DNA of 64,000 nucleotides, from contig CM049313.1 in assembly GCA_026874595.1 (NCBI GenBank), positions 33,693,159 through 33,757,158 of the forward strand. The letters are read 5' to 3'. Positions 37,401-50,654 of this stretch are shown here, one piece after another. The stretch's first letter is position 1, and every line of letters starts with the position of its first letter. The stretch is from Sipunculus nudus. Lineage: Eukaryota; Annelida; Sipuncula; Golfingiida; Sipunculidae. The position numbers and the translations under genes were made by a program. A model generated the notes under the pieces. The model saw only the letters and a program-made list of their open reading frames with translations, ran no database searches and was not told where the DNA came from.

Positions 37401-38461
37401 CTGTCCGTCCGTCCGTCAGTCCGTAGATGTAGCACATATTGAAACCGTAAGACCTAGGAATCCAAAATTCAGCATAATGTTAGCTGTCCCCAAGATCTCC
37501 TACCAAGCCGAAAACTGGGTCTTTCCTTTGAGAAATTAAGGAAAAACCTCAATTTTTTATTAAAAACCTATTTTCACACTTCAAGACTGCCTAACATCGA
37601 AACCACTCATCTGTTTTTCCTCAAATTTACCATAAATATTCCTCTGTATAGTTCCTATATACATGCCAGAAATTAGGTCTGTATTGTATAATTTAAAAAA
37701 GTTATGGGCCCAAACATAATGCATTTTGTAAAAAAATCAGGAAAGATATTTGATCACTTAACACAAAACATGTTAAAGCTATGGACTTTTTTTCCAATAA
37801 TATAACTTTAATTAATCAAAATTAAATTGTATACCCAAAATTAGATCAAAATCTGTTAATTTTTTAAAATATTAGCAAAAAAAAAAAATTGGTACCTTAA
37901 ATTTTGCCCAACTTTGACCATGGCACGTTTTTTTCCTGTAAGTACTGTGGATCTAATTTTCACAGCATGTACAAAAAGGATTTAATCTGTTAAAATCTGA
38001 AATCTGAAAATAAAAGCTTCAAAATTATGGGAGGTATTGAATTTTGTTGGAGGCTCTTGTTGTATTCCCTTACATTGTCAAGCAGTCCACTGTGGTCACT
38101 TTGGTCATTCAGTGCAGCTCTTTATGCTCCAAAGGTTGTTGGCATAATGTTAGATGTCCCCAAGATCTCCTACCAAGCCGAAAACTGGGTCTTTGGGACT
38201 TCGTTCCTTTGAGAAATTAAGGAAAAACCTCAATTTTTTATTAAAAACCTATTTTCACATTTCAGGACAGCCTAACTACTAAACCACTCACCTGTTTTTT
38301 CTCATATTTACCATAAATATTCCTCTATATAGTTCCTATGTACATGCCAGAAATAGGTCTGTATTATATGATTTAAATAAAGTTATGGGCTCAAACATAA
38401 TGCATTTTGTAAAAAATCAGGAAAGATATTTTATCACTTAACACAAAACATTTTAAAGCTA
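34481..38461 (+). repeat. Tandem triplication of a 1326-1327-bp unit
   Basis: The unit starts TGGGGAAGTGAATATATAAA at 34481, 35807 and 37134, and the three units are nearly identical. Each contains the AGCTCAGCTGACTATAAG head of a dispersed repeat, a (CCGT)n-rich stretch and two diverged halves about 669 bp apart (TGTCCCCAAGATCTCCTACC at 34831 and 35500). The identical 61-codon frame in each unit (35372, 36699, 38027) reflects the copying and is not evidence of coding. Confidence 0.95.
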
Positions 38462-40092
38462 TGGACTTTTTATCCAGTAATATATCTTATATTAATCAAA
38501 ATTAAATTGTATACCCAAAATTAGATCAAAATCTGTTAATTTTTTTAAAATATTAGCAAAAATAAAAAATTGGTACCTTAAATTTTGCCTAAATTTGACC
38601 ATGGCACGTTTTTTTCTTATAAGTACATTTGATTTAATTTTCACAGCCAGTTAACATATGGATTTAATCTGATGAATTTTGAATTTGAAAGTATAAGCTT
38701 AAAAAATAGTCTAGCTATTGAAGTTTTTTAGAAGCCTTAATGTATTTTCTAGCATCATGACCCTACATTTGTTTACCTGGTAATCCAAAAATTGGCATAA
38801 CGTTAGATGTAATTGTAAAAATTCATATTCTTCCATACATTTCCTATGTACATACCAAAATTTAGGTCAGTATTGCATAACTTGTTAAAGTTATAGGCCC
38901 AAACAAAATGCACCTTGTAAAAAATCAGGATATATATTTACTCACTTAACATAAGAATGGCTGAGACTTTTTTTCAGGAATATAACATCATTTAATCAAG
39001 ATTCAATTGTATACCGAAAATTAGATCTGAAATTTGCAATTTTTTTAAAGTTATTAGCATAAATATACTGAAAATCAGTACCTTAAATTTTGCCCAAATT
39101 TGGCCACGGCATGATTTTTTCCTGTTAGTACTGTGGATGTTATTTTCACAGCATGTACACATAAGGATTTAATCTGTTAAAATCTGAAATTTGACAAATA
39201 AAAGCTGCAAAATTAGGCTAGTTATTAAATTTGTTTGGAGGCTCTTGTTGTATTCCCTTACATTGTCAAGCTGTCCACAGAGGTCACTGTAGGTTATTCA
39301 GTGCAACTCTCTATGCTCCCCAGGCTGTTATGTAATCCCATCACTCAGGCAAGCCCTCTTTCTTGTTGAGCTTGATCATTTCACATTTTTTCAGCGATGA
39401 ACAGTAACAACAGAGACCCCTCCCTGACCCACTGCTTCGATACACAGGACTAATATACAAGACAAAGCTTATAATTTTAATGTTAAAAAAATTCTTTTTG
39501 TTGAGACTTGGATAATTTTGATTATTTTAAAAGAAAAAAATGTTCAGGAATTTTCTCCTAATATTCAAATATGGTAAAATATTAGGACCTAATGTAAGTG
39601 CTAACTGACAAGATTTAAGAAGATATAAATACTTGGTAGCATTTCATTCATATCTCTTAAAGTTGGCGGGGCCTAGGTGTGAATAACACTGTTAAACCTA
39701 GTTTTTTAAAATTAGGAATATTGGTCAAACTTTGTGGGATTAATTTTTAACTCATATGGCCATATATTTAACTTTTGAAAACTTAATTACCTTCACACAT
39801 TATTTGTTTATGAAATTGAACTTTTATATGACACTTACCGTAGGCCCATTTTATCCCTTGGTGCATCACTAAATGGTTTCAGGCCAAAGGTTTCATTTAT
39901 TACACAGTCCATATGCTTTAGCTCATGTCCATTATTCTATAATTTACAGAGTTTCATTTAAGCTGGGCCATTTTCTCTTAGCTTTTCAAATGGTAATATA
40001 CATGGAAAAACCATAAGAAATAAAAATATTTTGCAGTTACTAATATTTTCCAAAATTCAGCTGAGCGACGCGACCCATAGGTCCCTTGTTTT
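38462..40092 (+). mobile_element. Remaining distal part of the AGCTCAGCTGA dispersed repeat
   Basis: It continues from the third unit with diverged versions of the same modules (AATTTTGCCCAAATTTG..., TTTTCCTGTTAGTACTGTGG) and closes with CAGCTGAGCGACGCGACCCA near 40060-40092. The whole repeat therefore runs from about 34672 to 40092, including the triplication. Confidence 0.65.
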
Positions 40093-40639
40093 ATCATTGT
40101 TCCCCTAAATATATATGCCTTCTTTATGCATAAGGTCTATTATGCCTTCATAACTGGGATGCCTTTTGCATAGATTGGTTGTAAGATGTTGCTACAAAAT
40201 AGACAAGTTTCTCATAAAATGGTTTTAAATTTTTCATAGAAAAATAACGTAAATTTGGCTATTTTTTCCTAAATAGTTACATGAATATTCCTTTTTTGCC
40301 ATGTCATTTGATTGAATATGGCTGCATATGCTGGAAAAAAATATATCTTGAACATTGCTCAGTTAATATAAAATAAGAGACGGCAAGGTACCCCGATCGA
40401 GGGAAATCACTGGCTCTACTGTCAGAAGGGCTTTCATTTATTGATTCCGTTAAAATTCCTGTGTCAATGCAGGAAGGGCAAACCTTTTCTTATCAATTAT
40501 TTAACTATGTGCGCATGTAAATCTGATGTATAAACGATAAATTTAAACAAAAATAAAGCACTGTAATGTTCTTTATTGAGTGTACATTACCACCATACAG
40601 ACATGATCACCAATATTCACACCGTCCAGTTTGACCGAC

Positions 40640-40790
40640 GTAATAATGCTGATTGCCGTAAATTATCCTTGGCGTCCCTGAGGAAGCTGAAAAACTTGTA
40701 CCCGTGTATAAGATGGCCCCCCTTCATTGCCATATATTTTTAGGATAAAATTTGTCGTCCTGTACATGAACAAATACGGTATTTATAATT
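40640..40790 (-). mobile_element. Fragment of a TACCGTATTT-type TIR element
   Basis: Read on the minus strand it begins AATACCGTATTTGTTCATGT and continues through a GGGGGGCCATCTTATACACG stretch. The end resembles that of the element at 2668-3736. The other terminus is not seen. Confidence 0.45.
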
Positions 40791-43590
40791 ATGTTGAGCC
40801 AAAAATAAGCTACCAAGTATAGGGGAATATGCCAAATATCAAATAGTATATTTATAAATGTGTGCAACCTTCAATTATATAGAGTAAAATAATTATATAC
40901 AGAAGGAAGGTGAGTCTTATGTTAAAATCTGTCTTATCGTATGTCGCTATTGCTCCCATATCATTCAGAGCCAAACATCTTAAAATACAAAGTCTGAACA
41001 AAAATATTGGCCACTTGTACATTGTGAATTAGAAACTGTCCCGTCTTTGGATAATTGCTTGTGTCTTTCAGATCTGAGGTAATGCACCATTTTGATGGTA
41101 AACTTAATGATGAGGAAAGAGCAAGCTCATAATAAATTTTATGAGACCTATAATATGTAATTTTTGTCAGAATGTTCAGTTTCATTAGTATCACTGGTCA
41201 AGCTACACCCGATGTAATAATTGTCCTAACTACTGCTCCTGCTGATCAAGAGTTTCTCGTGGTCAAACTCTTTCTTGGTGAGGACCAGGTGGCTCAGTAT
41301 TAATGCTGTTAATAGCTGTCTTTGCATCAACCCAGGCAAGGATATCATGATAGTATCATTGTAAATGTATTGAACTTCTCAAAATCTACTGCACATTTTT
41401 GTATCCCTAATGCAAGTAGGAAAAGTATTTAATATTCTCAATTAGTAAATTATAAAAGGAAAACTTTCACCCTTTGGATATATCTTGGTCCTTAAGTCTG
41501 TAAAACTGTTTATTCTTTTATGTGGCCTAGCTTACTTCTTGTGTGAATTTTTATATAGGAAAATACATTTAAATCTGCATTCAGGGAAATTTTATACATA
41601 ATCTTGGTTTATTCTATGGAGCTCACCTTGGACAGAATAGCCTTGCTGTTTGGAACATCGATATTCGATGTATGCTCATACTCCTTTGGTTTATTTTTCA
41701 CATACAGAGTTTAAGAATAGTGTAGAGGGCAAGTAGTTTAATTTCCCCGCTGAGCCTTCAGTGTCCCGGTTTATTTTACCAGCAATGCTTTTAGTATCTT
41801 GATTATATGAAGAGTGGCCATTTTTTTGCTCATGTTGCTAGTGCAAGGAATGCTGGGAAGACCTGAAGGCTTGGTTCCCGGCCAGTTCTGGCACTCCCAA
41901 ATTGGCTTGAACTGACTGGCAGCAAGTAAAACAGGGCTGGCCTTGTAATGCTGGGGAAACAAAATCCATAATGTTGTCTATGGTATGAAACCACCATAAC
42001 GAGCATCCTTAGGTGCAGTGCTGCTGAAGTTCAAACGGGGATGCTCTAGCTGGTGATGAAGCAGTGAGAATCAGATTCAAGACATGCATACACACTGTAT
42101 GTGTGTCTATCATTCAATTTCTGCTATCATTGGTTAATGAGTTCAGGTGTGGAAGCTGCTCTTGTGCCGTGAATGGTACTGGTGAAACTTGGCTGGAACA
42201 AATTTAAACCACTCGTACTTAGTGTGTCTGAAATATTCTTCAAACAATCAGGAATCCATGGTTCCTACATCATTAGGAAGGCAATAGTTATATGTAAATT
42301 CAGAGCTGGAAGCTGAACAGCTGAAGCTTGGCTGGATCAATGATATTTAGACTAATTAATACCATATGTGTTTATAAAATACACAAGGAGTACATGCAGC
42401 CTGGTGTCCTGGTGATATTTAATATCAAAGCAGCATTACAGAACTGATACAGTAAGAGGACTGCAGAGGTTTAGCTTGATGATTAAAAAAAACACACAAC
42501 TTAATATTTTTGTGTTTTTTTGGTGTTTTAACTCAAAAGACAGAGAACCATGTGTTCCTGGATCATTACAAGGCACCATTGATGTTAAAACACAGGTCTG
42601 GATTTTTTAAGTAATAGATTACAGTGATTGTTTGACCAGTTCTGCCTCCTCTTATGGCCCTGCTGCTGGTTCAGACTGGAAAGCTGAAAAAAAGTGCTGT
42701 CTGCAGCTCTGATAAATAACAGAATCTGTGATCTACTGCCAAAAACTAAAAGAAAAATACTCAGTAAGATAAAAACAGTATGATAAAACCCAGCAAAGGA
42801 AAATAATGTAAACACTAAAATGCTAAAACTGGCTTCAGTCATGCACTTCTTGGACACATGTATGGGGTATTACCTTTGAATGTGTCAAGGTGTATAATGA
42901 ACTACAAGCCTTTCAAAGGTACTTGATCATGCATTTTACATGTGTAAAGGGTATCAGTATGTATATAAAAAGGAATATGGTGAACATTTTCTTTGTCTTC
43001 ACTGAAACTATCAATATGACAATGTCAGCTTGAGGCAGAATTTCATTTATTATCATGTAGGAAAAATTGAGGATGACTGTGGCATTGTAAGTGCACATGA
43101 TAATTGATATTTGAATTTTCAAGCAGCTGAAACTGGTCAATTGAAATTACTTGAAGAGTGAGAAAAAAACAGCATTCACCAAAGTTAATCAGACTATAAA
43201 GGATGCTTTATATCTTTATTCAGAATGCCATTGAATGATGGACAAATACTAATGAATCCTGAACAGGAATGGACATGTATGGGGATGAATTTACCTGAAC
43301 AAGAATGAATATTGGATCTCTGTTATTGGACACAAATTACTTGTGCATTTGTTGATAGTCATTTATGTGACGTATCATGTAAGGTACAAGGATCAAACAA
43401 GCAGGAGAAAGGTTCATTTATTCTGACATCAACAGAATAATTATTATAATAACATAGTCATAACATCAAGAACAGGCTTTGTGGATCAACACCAGACCAG
43501 TAAACTGGGGTCTGAGATGGATGTCAATAACAGACAGGTCTGCCAGATGCTGGGAGTTCATTACATGCTGTCCTGGTAGCCTGTTTGCTG
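40791..43590. other. Intronic or intergenic sequence without recognised features
   Basis: Several chance frames of 63-90 codons on the minus strand lack splice signals or recognisable sequence. No repeat family identified. Confidence 0.5.
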
Positions 43591-44950
43591 GTTTCTGGTG
43601 TCCCCCCCCCCCTGAAGTTCAACGCTTGTGAACTCTCGCAGTAAGCAGCCTGGAGTCTCTTTTTACTTGTTTAATTAATGCAGAAATACAGCAGCAGTTG
43701 CAACAGCATGGCAGTGCTGTAGGAAACAAGCAAAGTGCTGTGTATGTAGGTTTATGATGCCATCATAGCAATAGGTGACAGCCTCGAATGGACGATTGTC
43801 TGTTACAAAGCAGAAGGACTGCAGTGGCATGACTGTAAGAAAACAACAAACTCCTCTAGTGTCTTATAATTCCAGCACAGCAACTGTGAAGTCTGTTCAC
43901 ACACAGGTTTAACGCAGCAAAAAACAACAGACTGCTGTGTATGTTTTCGAGGATGCCACCTTCAACTTTTTATTAAAATGTACTGGTGTTGTGAGCTGAC
44001 TTAAAGGAAGCATGACAATGCTGGATGACTGTCTTCAGTTTACAGTGACCTCAATACGTGGGGTATAAGAACTACATGTTAACGGACTGTCAGCCTGTAT
44101 GGTGTTCTATTCAGTCTAAGGCTCAGCTGTCTCAGTTCTGACTGGCTGCATAAGTACATTACAGGCTATAGTGTTGGATTTAAATGGAGTGGACTGCTCA
44201 CACTTGACTGATGGATCACTCTGTTTGGGATACAGGTCAAAAAGGTTCTGTAAATCATATAGGAAAACAAGTGCTGTTGTGTCATTTGATAAAACCATGC
44301 AATGACAACAGTATGTTTGAACAACTGCCATATATGCTTATACAGCTAGATTTGCTTAGTGGTTGCATTGCCTCAGCTGCATCAAACCAATATATTAGTA
44401 AAAATAGCTGAACATATGAACTACGTCAAGTCAGCTGGTTGGGCCATTAGTATATATCAGTATATATATTAAACATGAGACATGGCTGCGCCAAGACTAA
44501 TATGCATCAGCCATGAAAGAAGAGGTATCTATGTAAACTTAATTAAGACTAGCCCAGGCACAGTGAATTTACATCTGTAGAATACAAGCTGCCTCAGCTG
44601 CTCTCAAGATAGACATATAGCAGATGTTCTCATGGGGTTCTGTTATTTTACAGACATAAATATAAAAGCTCAACTGCAAGGTTTCATTTATTTACACTGA
44701 ATTTAGACTGCAGGATTATCACAGAGTTGTCAACACTGGAAGTCATGATATCCTGAATGTTTTTGTTGTATTTTGCTGACATAAAACCTGTAAGTGTATA
44801 TAGCTTTGGAATACAGACTGCACTATTAATTGTGCCCAGCTTTGCTGAACAATACAAGCCAGTTACAATTCTAATTCTCAGCAACATAAGAGGCTCTCCT
44901 GTTCCATGAATAACTGGGAACAGAATTGAATAAGAACCATGGCATCGTGG

Positions 44951-45290
44951 ATGGACACAGAATACAGACTAAACCATGATGCAGTTCTTGGATGTTGATT
45001 GGTTTCTTATAAGCATCGGCTTATGATACATTAGTATTGGCCATTAATAAGATAATGTATGGATTGAACAGAGACTGAGGTATGCTATAATATGAGGAAT
45101 AAAGCTGTTAATTAACAAGCATCAATACAAGAGCCAGATCTTGACAATGAATAATCAACACATGAAGTGTAAGCTCCATTGATGGACCAAACACAGACTG
45201 AGCTAAAATGCAATACTGGGAAGCAAGCTCTTAATAGGCATCAACATAGGATACCATTCTTGACCATGAATCATTAAGATGGGTGACCTT
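44951..45290 (+). repeat. Degenerate tandem repeat, about 115 bp, three copies
   Basis: Copies begin near 44951, 45059 and 45179 with GTGGATGGACACAGAATACA-, GTATGGATTGAACAGAGACT- and TTGATGGACCAAACACAGAC-like starts. They share TAAT.AGCATCAA.A and TCTTGACCATGAATCATTAA-like segments. Weaker traces extend leftwards to about 44.5 kb. The third copy ends some 60 bp before the exon candidate at 45349. Confidence 0.55.
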
Positions 45291-45348
45291 TGACCTTTCT
45301 GTTGGTACTGTACATATGACATGAACATGAGCTCTGCTGGCTGGACAG

Positions 45349-45798
45349 GCTGCAGTGACCCCTGGAGGTGTTGTTGCCACCACTGGTCTGGGGCTGCCCC
45401 AGGAGCTAAGCAGCAGTATCACAGCACTGAAGGCTGGTTTAGGCAGCTGACTGGGCAGTCAGCATGGCCACAGCAGCATCAACCCTCCGATCCGCTGGCA
45501 TTCTCCAGATTTAATCCTGATCAGTATTTGCCAAGTCATTACTACAGTCCCAGCCAACATCAGCAAAACAAGATGCATCTGCCAGCACAGCAACAGCAGA
45601 AGCCTCCCAGACAGAGCAGGAAAAGAAAAGCCATGTTGGAGAGCTGTAACAGCATGGTGCCTCAGCTTCCTCCAGTCTACTACAGCCACAGATCAGCACT
45701 GTACAGGGATGGCTACCCCTACTACCCTTACCAGCCTGTGAACCAGCAGCACCCCATGACCTACTTCAATAACCATGTGGAGGCACTACCAGTAGCAG
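45349..45798 (+). CDS. Candidate coding exon, Q/P/Y-rich nuclear protein segment, unknown gene
   Basis: An unusually protein-like open frame for this window. After an acceptor at 45347-45348 (CTGGACAG) or at 45401-45402 (GCTGCCCCAG), both giving the same phase, it encodes a Gln/His/Pro/Tyr-rich, low-complexity segment with Q-Q-Q-Q, a basic S-R-K-R-K cluster and Y-P-Y-Y-P-Y-Q-P. It ends at a good donor, GTAGCAG|GTATAT, or reads through to TAA at 45816-45818 if terminal. The 450-nt (or 396-nt) exon is a multiple of three and is phase 1-1, so it could be spliced between the exons at 8082-8121 and 62239 without changing frame. It could also be part of a different intronic gene continuing to 46225. 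The composition suits a transcriptional coactivator or activation domain. I do not recognise the protein. Confidence 0.5.
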
Positions 45799-45818
45799 GT
45801 ATATACCCCACCCAGTAA

Positions 45819-45940
45819 ACACCCCCCCCCCCCCCCCCCAGTGAAAACCAAAATCAAGTCAAAATCCTTCAAGCACCCCCTCCCCCAGTAAAAACCCAAT
45901 CCAAAAAAAAAATCTTCGAAACCCCCCCCCCCCCCCACCA
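45819..45940. repeat. Two long poly-C tracts
   Basis: C-runs at about 45824-45840 and 45923-45937, separated by A-rich sequence, directly after the exon candidate. Confidence 0.85.
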
Positions 45941-46224
45941 TTATGAAACCTGGCCAGACAAATCCCCTCCATTAAGTGCAAATAAGGACAAAACCACACT
46001 CATCCTTTCCTTAGAAATATATTTCTGAATGGTAGGATTTATTTTGCTTTTAGATATTCCTTTGCAAATGCAAATTAATTATCTGTTTTTCAAGTATTTA
46101 CAGGATTTAGTTGCAATTATTAGGAATAAAAAAATATATTTTAACAACAAACTAGGAAGCAGACAAAGATGGCATGTATATCTTAGACAGGATGTTGATA
46201 GAACTTTGTTGTGTTCTACTTTAG

Positions 46225-46406
46225 TGCAAGCAGTATATATATGCGAGCCCAGAGAAATGTGTATCATGTACAACTTGAGGGTTGTATCACAGGTCACCTC
46301 TGCTGGCCAGAACAAAGGCATTCACTCATACTATCCAATGATTTCTGGATTTGGCCAGGATAAACAAATTGTCCTACCTGACAATGAAAAAGCCACCTTT
46401 AAATGA
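46225..46406 (+). CDS. Candidate terminal exon following the 45.3-kb exon
   Basis: A strong pyrimidine tract ending TTCTACTTTAG (AG at 46223-46224) precedes a frame that is in phase with the donor at 45798: the left-over G plus TG gives a valine codon. The frame continues for about 60 codons, including S-Y-Y-P-M-I-S-G-F-G, and stops at TGA 46404-46406. An AATAAA lies downstream at 46775-46780. If real, it closes a small gene whose earlier exon is 45349-45798. The sequence is not recognised and its first half (Y-I-C-E-P-R...) is not clearly coding, so this remains weak. Confidence 0.3.
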
Positions 46407-46607
46407 AAATTTTATGACAATTCAGGATTACCTCCAAAGTTTAATAGATTGTTCTTTTGATTTTATGCTGACCCTCCTTAAAGTCAGGTTTATGAGGAAC
46501 TGTTTTTAACGCTCATTGAGTGATCAAACTGCTTATCTAGATAAACTAAAATATTTTGAAAATAGATCAGAAGATTGATTCATGATGGTTTCATTTTGGT
46601 TTTACCA

Positions 46608-46711
46608 GTAGGATTAGGTGACACTGTTTACCAGTAGGATTAGGTGACACTGTTTACCAGTTGGATAAGGTGACACTGTTTACCTGTAGGATTAGGTGAC
46701 AATGTTTCAGC
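46608..46711 (+). repeat. 26-bp tandem repeat, four copies
   Basis: TAGGATTAGGTGACACTGTT plus TACCAG is repeated four times with a few substitutions. Confidence 0.9.
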
Positions 46712-46898
46712 TGCATTATTCATTTTTTATTCACATGAAATGTGGCAAACACTGACCAGTAATTCTGGTTTGGAAATAAATTTTATGAGAAGTAGGGTTA
46801 TCACTCTATGATTATTAATGTGCATTGGTTTGTAATCTTATCAATAATTTGCATTGTGTTGTGTATTAGAGCATGAATTAAGTGTATCTTTTCAAACA

Positions 46899-47285
46899 GC
46901 TTCTTTGGGCCACAGTAGAGTACTGGGTTAAAAGCCAGGAGATTGTGAGTTCAAACCTCAGCCGATGAGAGGTGAGGTTTTCCACAGTTCCCCCCCCCCC
47001 CCCCCCCCCCCGTCCCAACACTGGGGGCTTGATGGGAAGTCTGGACCCAACGGTTTTGGTTCACTCACAAATGAGTGAGCCTTTTGGGAGTTCCTTGGTG
47101 TTATGACCTAGCACTGGGGAAAATTAAACATCCTGGACCCACAGGCATGGTACACTGAGTTTGGTTGATGCCAGGATAATCATATGTTTCTGCCCTGTCA
47201 AGTCTGAAACCTGCAGATGTACATAGTATTTAGTTACACCAGCTATTTAAAAAAGTGAAGGCAATTACCTCCACAACAAAAATAA
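46899..47285 (+). mobile_element. tRNA-derived SINE, copy 2
   Basis: The tRNA-like head has an A-box-like part and a good B box (GAGTTCAAACCTC) at about 46949-46961. A poly-C run at 46990-47010 expands the post-head region. The body matches copy 1 (CTCACAAATGAGTGAGCCTT, TTATGACCTAGC) and the 3' end has AATTACCTCCAC followed by an A-rich tail. Confidence 0.85.
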
Positions 47286-47626
47286 TTTTAAAAAATTAGA
47301 GCATTTCAATACAAACTGGTTGGTTTTATGTTCATGAGGGTTTCAAATAAGCAGTATTAGGTTAATATTATTATAAAAAGAAAACCTTGTCATGTGTATG
47401 ATTTGTGCCTGTACTATTGAAACAAAAGGAAAGTATTGGTATTATAAATAATAAAAATTATGTATTTCATGATACCTGTGACTCAAAGACTGGTATTGTC
47501 AGATCTCCTGTATTTTCTGTTAATGAACAAAAACTGCCCAGGGCTTGTTTCATGTTCCCTTCAGATCTCATAATATTGTTCAGATTTTGCACGCATTAAA
47601 TAGTTAATATAATATGATAACAGGTA

Positions 47627-48368
47627 CAGTAGAGCGCCGTTTTTCTGAAAGCGTCGGGGGACAAGTTTTTTGTTCGTAAAAACGAACATTCAGAAATGCT
47701 GACAAGTGTCTAGTGGCAAGTTAGTTCGACAGTTAATGATTAACTTAATGCTATTTTACCCGAAAAACACTGTGTTTCTTTTCGATATTCGTAATTGACG
47801 ACATGGACGTATAAAAAATATTGGATTATTGCTGAGCATTATTGGCAAAGATAAGTCTAATATGCTTTAAGGATACGTGCGTGCTCTTTTTTTTCCATCA
47901 AATTCACTGGAGGGAAAGGGCAAATGACATCATCAAGGAACATGGTGTTTCTGATCGATCTACGTAATTGAAGACCGGGACATTTAAAAGCTGCTCGAGC
48001 ACAAGCGTTTAATGAATTATACCTCACAAATGCTGATGCGAGTAAACTGCTCAGTTATTTGGCATGACATCCTGTCCCAAGCCTACGAACTACGCTTGCT
48101 TGAGTACAAACGAGATGTGATTGATAACACACGTGCTCTTGGAAAAACTGCTCAGTTGCTTGCTAGGGGTACAGGGGGCCAAGCGTTGTGGGGCTAGCTG
48201 TAGTTTTCACACCTTTGCCCCGGCGACAACATCGGCCCAGAACTAATTAATTAGGGTCACTTGGCTTAACACATGACTTCAGGCTTTGTGACTCGTAATT
48301 ACATACTTGAAATATAATACAAATACTTTTTCGGTTCCCCATTATAATTTTCAGAAAAACGAATTTTC
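47627..48368 (+). mobile_element. pogo/Tigger-like MITE, right end eroded
   Basis: The left end, preceded by TA, reads CAGTAGAGCGCCGTTTTTCT. A matching inverted TTTCAGAAAAACG occurs at about 48349-48361, after which the terminus is lost. A subterminal GTTCGTAAAAACGAAC hairpin lies near 47671. The CAGTAGAGCNCCG start and TA target are typical of pogo-like elements. A 61-codon frame inside (48012-48197) may be a scrap of transposase sequence but is not recognisable. Confidence 0.6.
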
Positions 48369-48375
48369 ATGAAAA

Positions 48376-48907
48376 ATCATGAAAATTTAAACATTTGAAT
48401 AAAAAGCTGACCAGTGTATTGTGATATACGGATATATCTTTGTGCCGATGTCTGTATTAATAATAAGCCAGGACAAACAGCCTGGAGGAATATGTTGCCA
48501 AGCTGAAGCTGGAACTATTATAATGTAAACCATAATCCTCTAAATAGCAGAATGGAAGAAAATATTTTTTTTCAGTAATATGAAAATTGTAATACTTTAC
48601 TATATAAAGGCAAGACCAGAGCTGATACCACTTAAAAAGTGGTTAGTTATTCAATGTTAGACAAGAAATAATATAAACCAGCCCAGGGGCAGTTTTGCTG
48701 CTTTAAAAAGTTTATGAAATAGCCATTGCAAGAGCTGACCTAGTTGAATTTCTTTTCCTTCCAAAGTCTTGTTTATTGCAGTGACTCACAATTCCTGCCC
48801 CTGCATAAACTCATGCATTAAATATTTGCCAACAATAATAAAATAACTTTTCAGCAATGCAAGTTATTAAAATAGGGGGGTTATGAAATACAACTGATTT
48901 CCAAGCT
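48376..48907. other. Spacer without recognised features
   Basis: AT-rich; nothing recognised. Confidence 0.5.
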
Positions 48908-49747
48908 GTAATTGTATCATCGGAAACGGAAGTTTCGCAGATACTGTGTTTTCAGTTGGGTTCTGCTGCGGCTGCATACCTTTCCAGAGAACTCCTTTAA
49001 GACCCCTTAATGGAACTTTTTGAAACTCTGCATCATTATAGGGTTTACTTATGAACTGGTCCCTAACAATGATTGGTGGTGCTACATCTCTGTATCTCTG
49101 TGTCTGTTTTGGGCAAAAATATCTCAGGAGTCAGTGGAAGGTTGTATTGGCCTGAAAAAGTATATGAGGCTCTGTCTCAGGAGTGCTTTGATGAATTGGC
49201 CTGACATGTTGCTTTTCTGTAGATTTTGGATAGCTTAATTAATCTATTACATAAAATTGCTGGTGCCACCCACAATTGTTTTCACATTGCAGCCATCTGT
49301 GCATCTGCTCTGGTTGAAAATCACACATATCTCACTAATGGATGGATATATCTGCCTGAAAATTTGGCGGATCCAGAGGGGGGCGCCCGCGGGGTGCACC
49401 CCCCCCCCCCCCCCCCGTTGAGCTGTAACTTCTCATATTTTATCTATTTCTTTTCCAAATTATTCGTAATTAATTTTGTTTTTTAGATATCTTTTTTCAT
49501 AGCAGTTAAATTAATAATTCATCCACAGTGTATTACCTGTTTCTATACTGGGGGAGGAAGACTTTCTGGATCTCACGACTCCTCGGCTTTACACTCAAAC
49601 TCACAACCTGTGCTCTGTTGAGTCCTGTGCCCTGCCTAAAGACCACAGAAGCCGGTAAAATGCAAAGTTTAACATGCGACTTGAACATATTCTGTTATAT
49701 TCCCTCAAGGAATACATTTATAGACGTTATAGACACGTGTTTTCACC

Positions 49748-49749
<2 letters not shown>

Positions 49750-49803
<54 letters not shown>

Positions 49804-49824
49804 TTATATATATATATGTATATA

Positions 49825-49828
<4 letters not shown>
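49750..49828. repeat. (TA)n microsatellite
   Basis: Near-pure TA repeats; the Ile/Tyr frames through them are artefacts. Confidence 0.95.

Positions 49829-50654
<826 letters not shown>

Noticed and set aside
35372-38212. Identical 61-codon frame found three times
   Set aside because: The identity comes from the recent triplication of the DNA; the frame is absent from the diverged fourth part and shows no protein features.
46949-46965. B-box-like tRNA sequence
   Set aside because: Part of the second SINE copy, with the same body and tail as the first.
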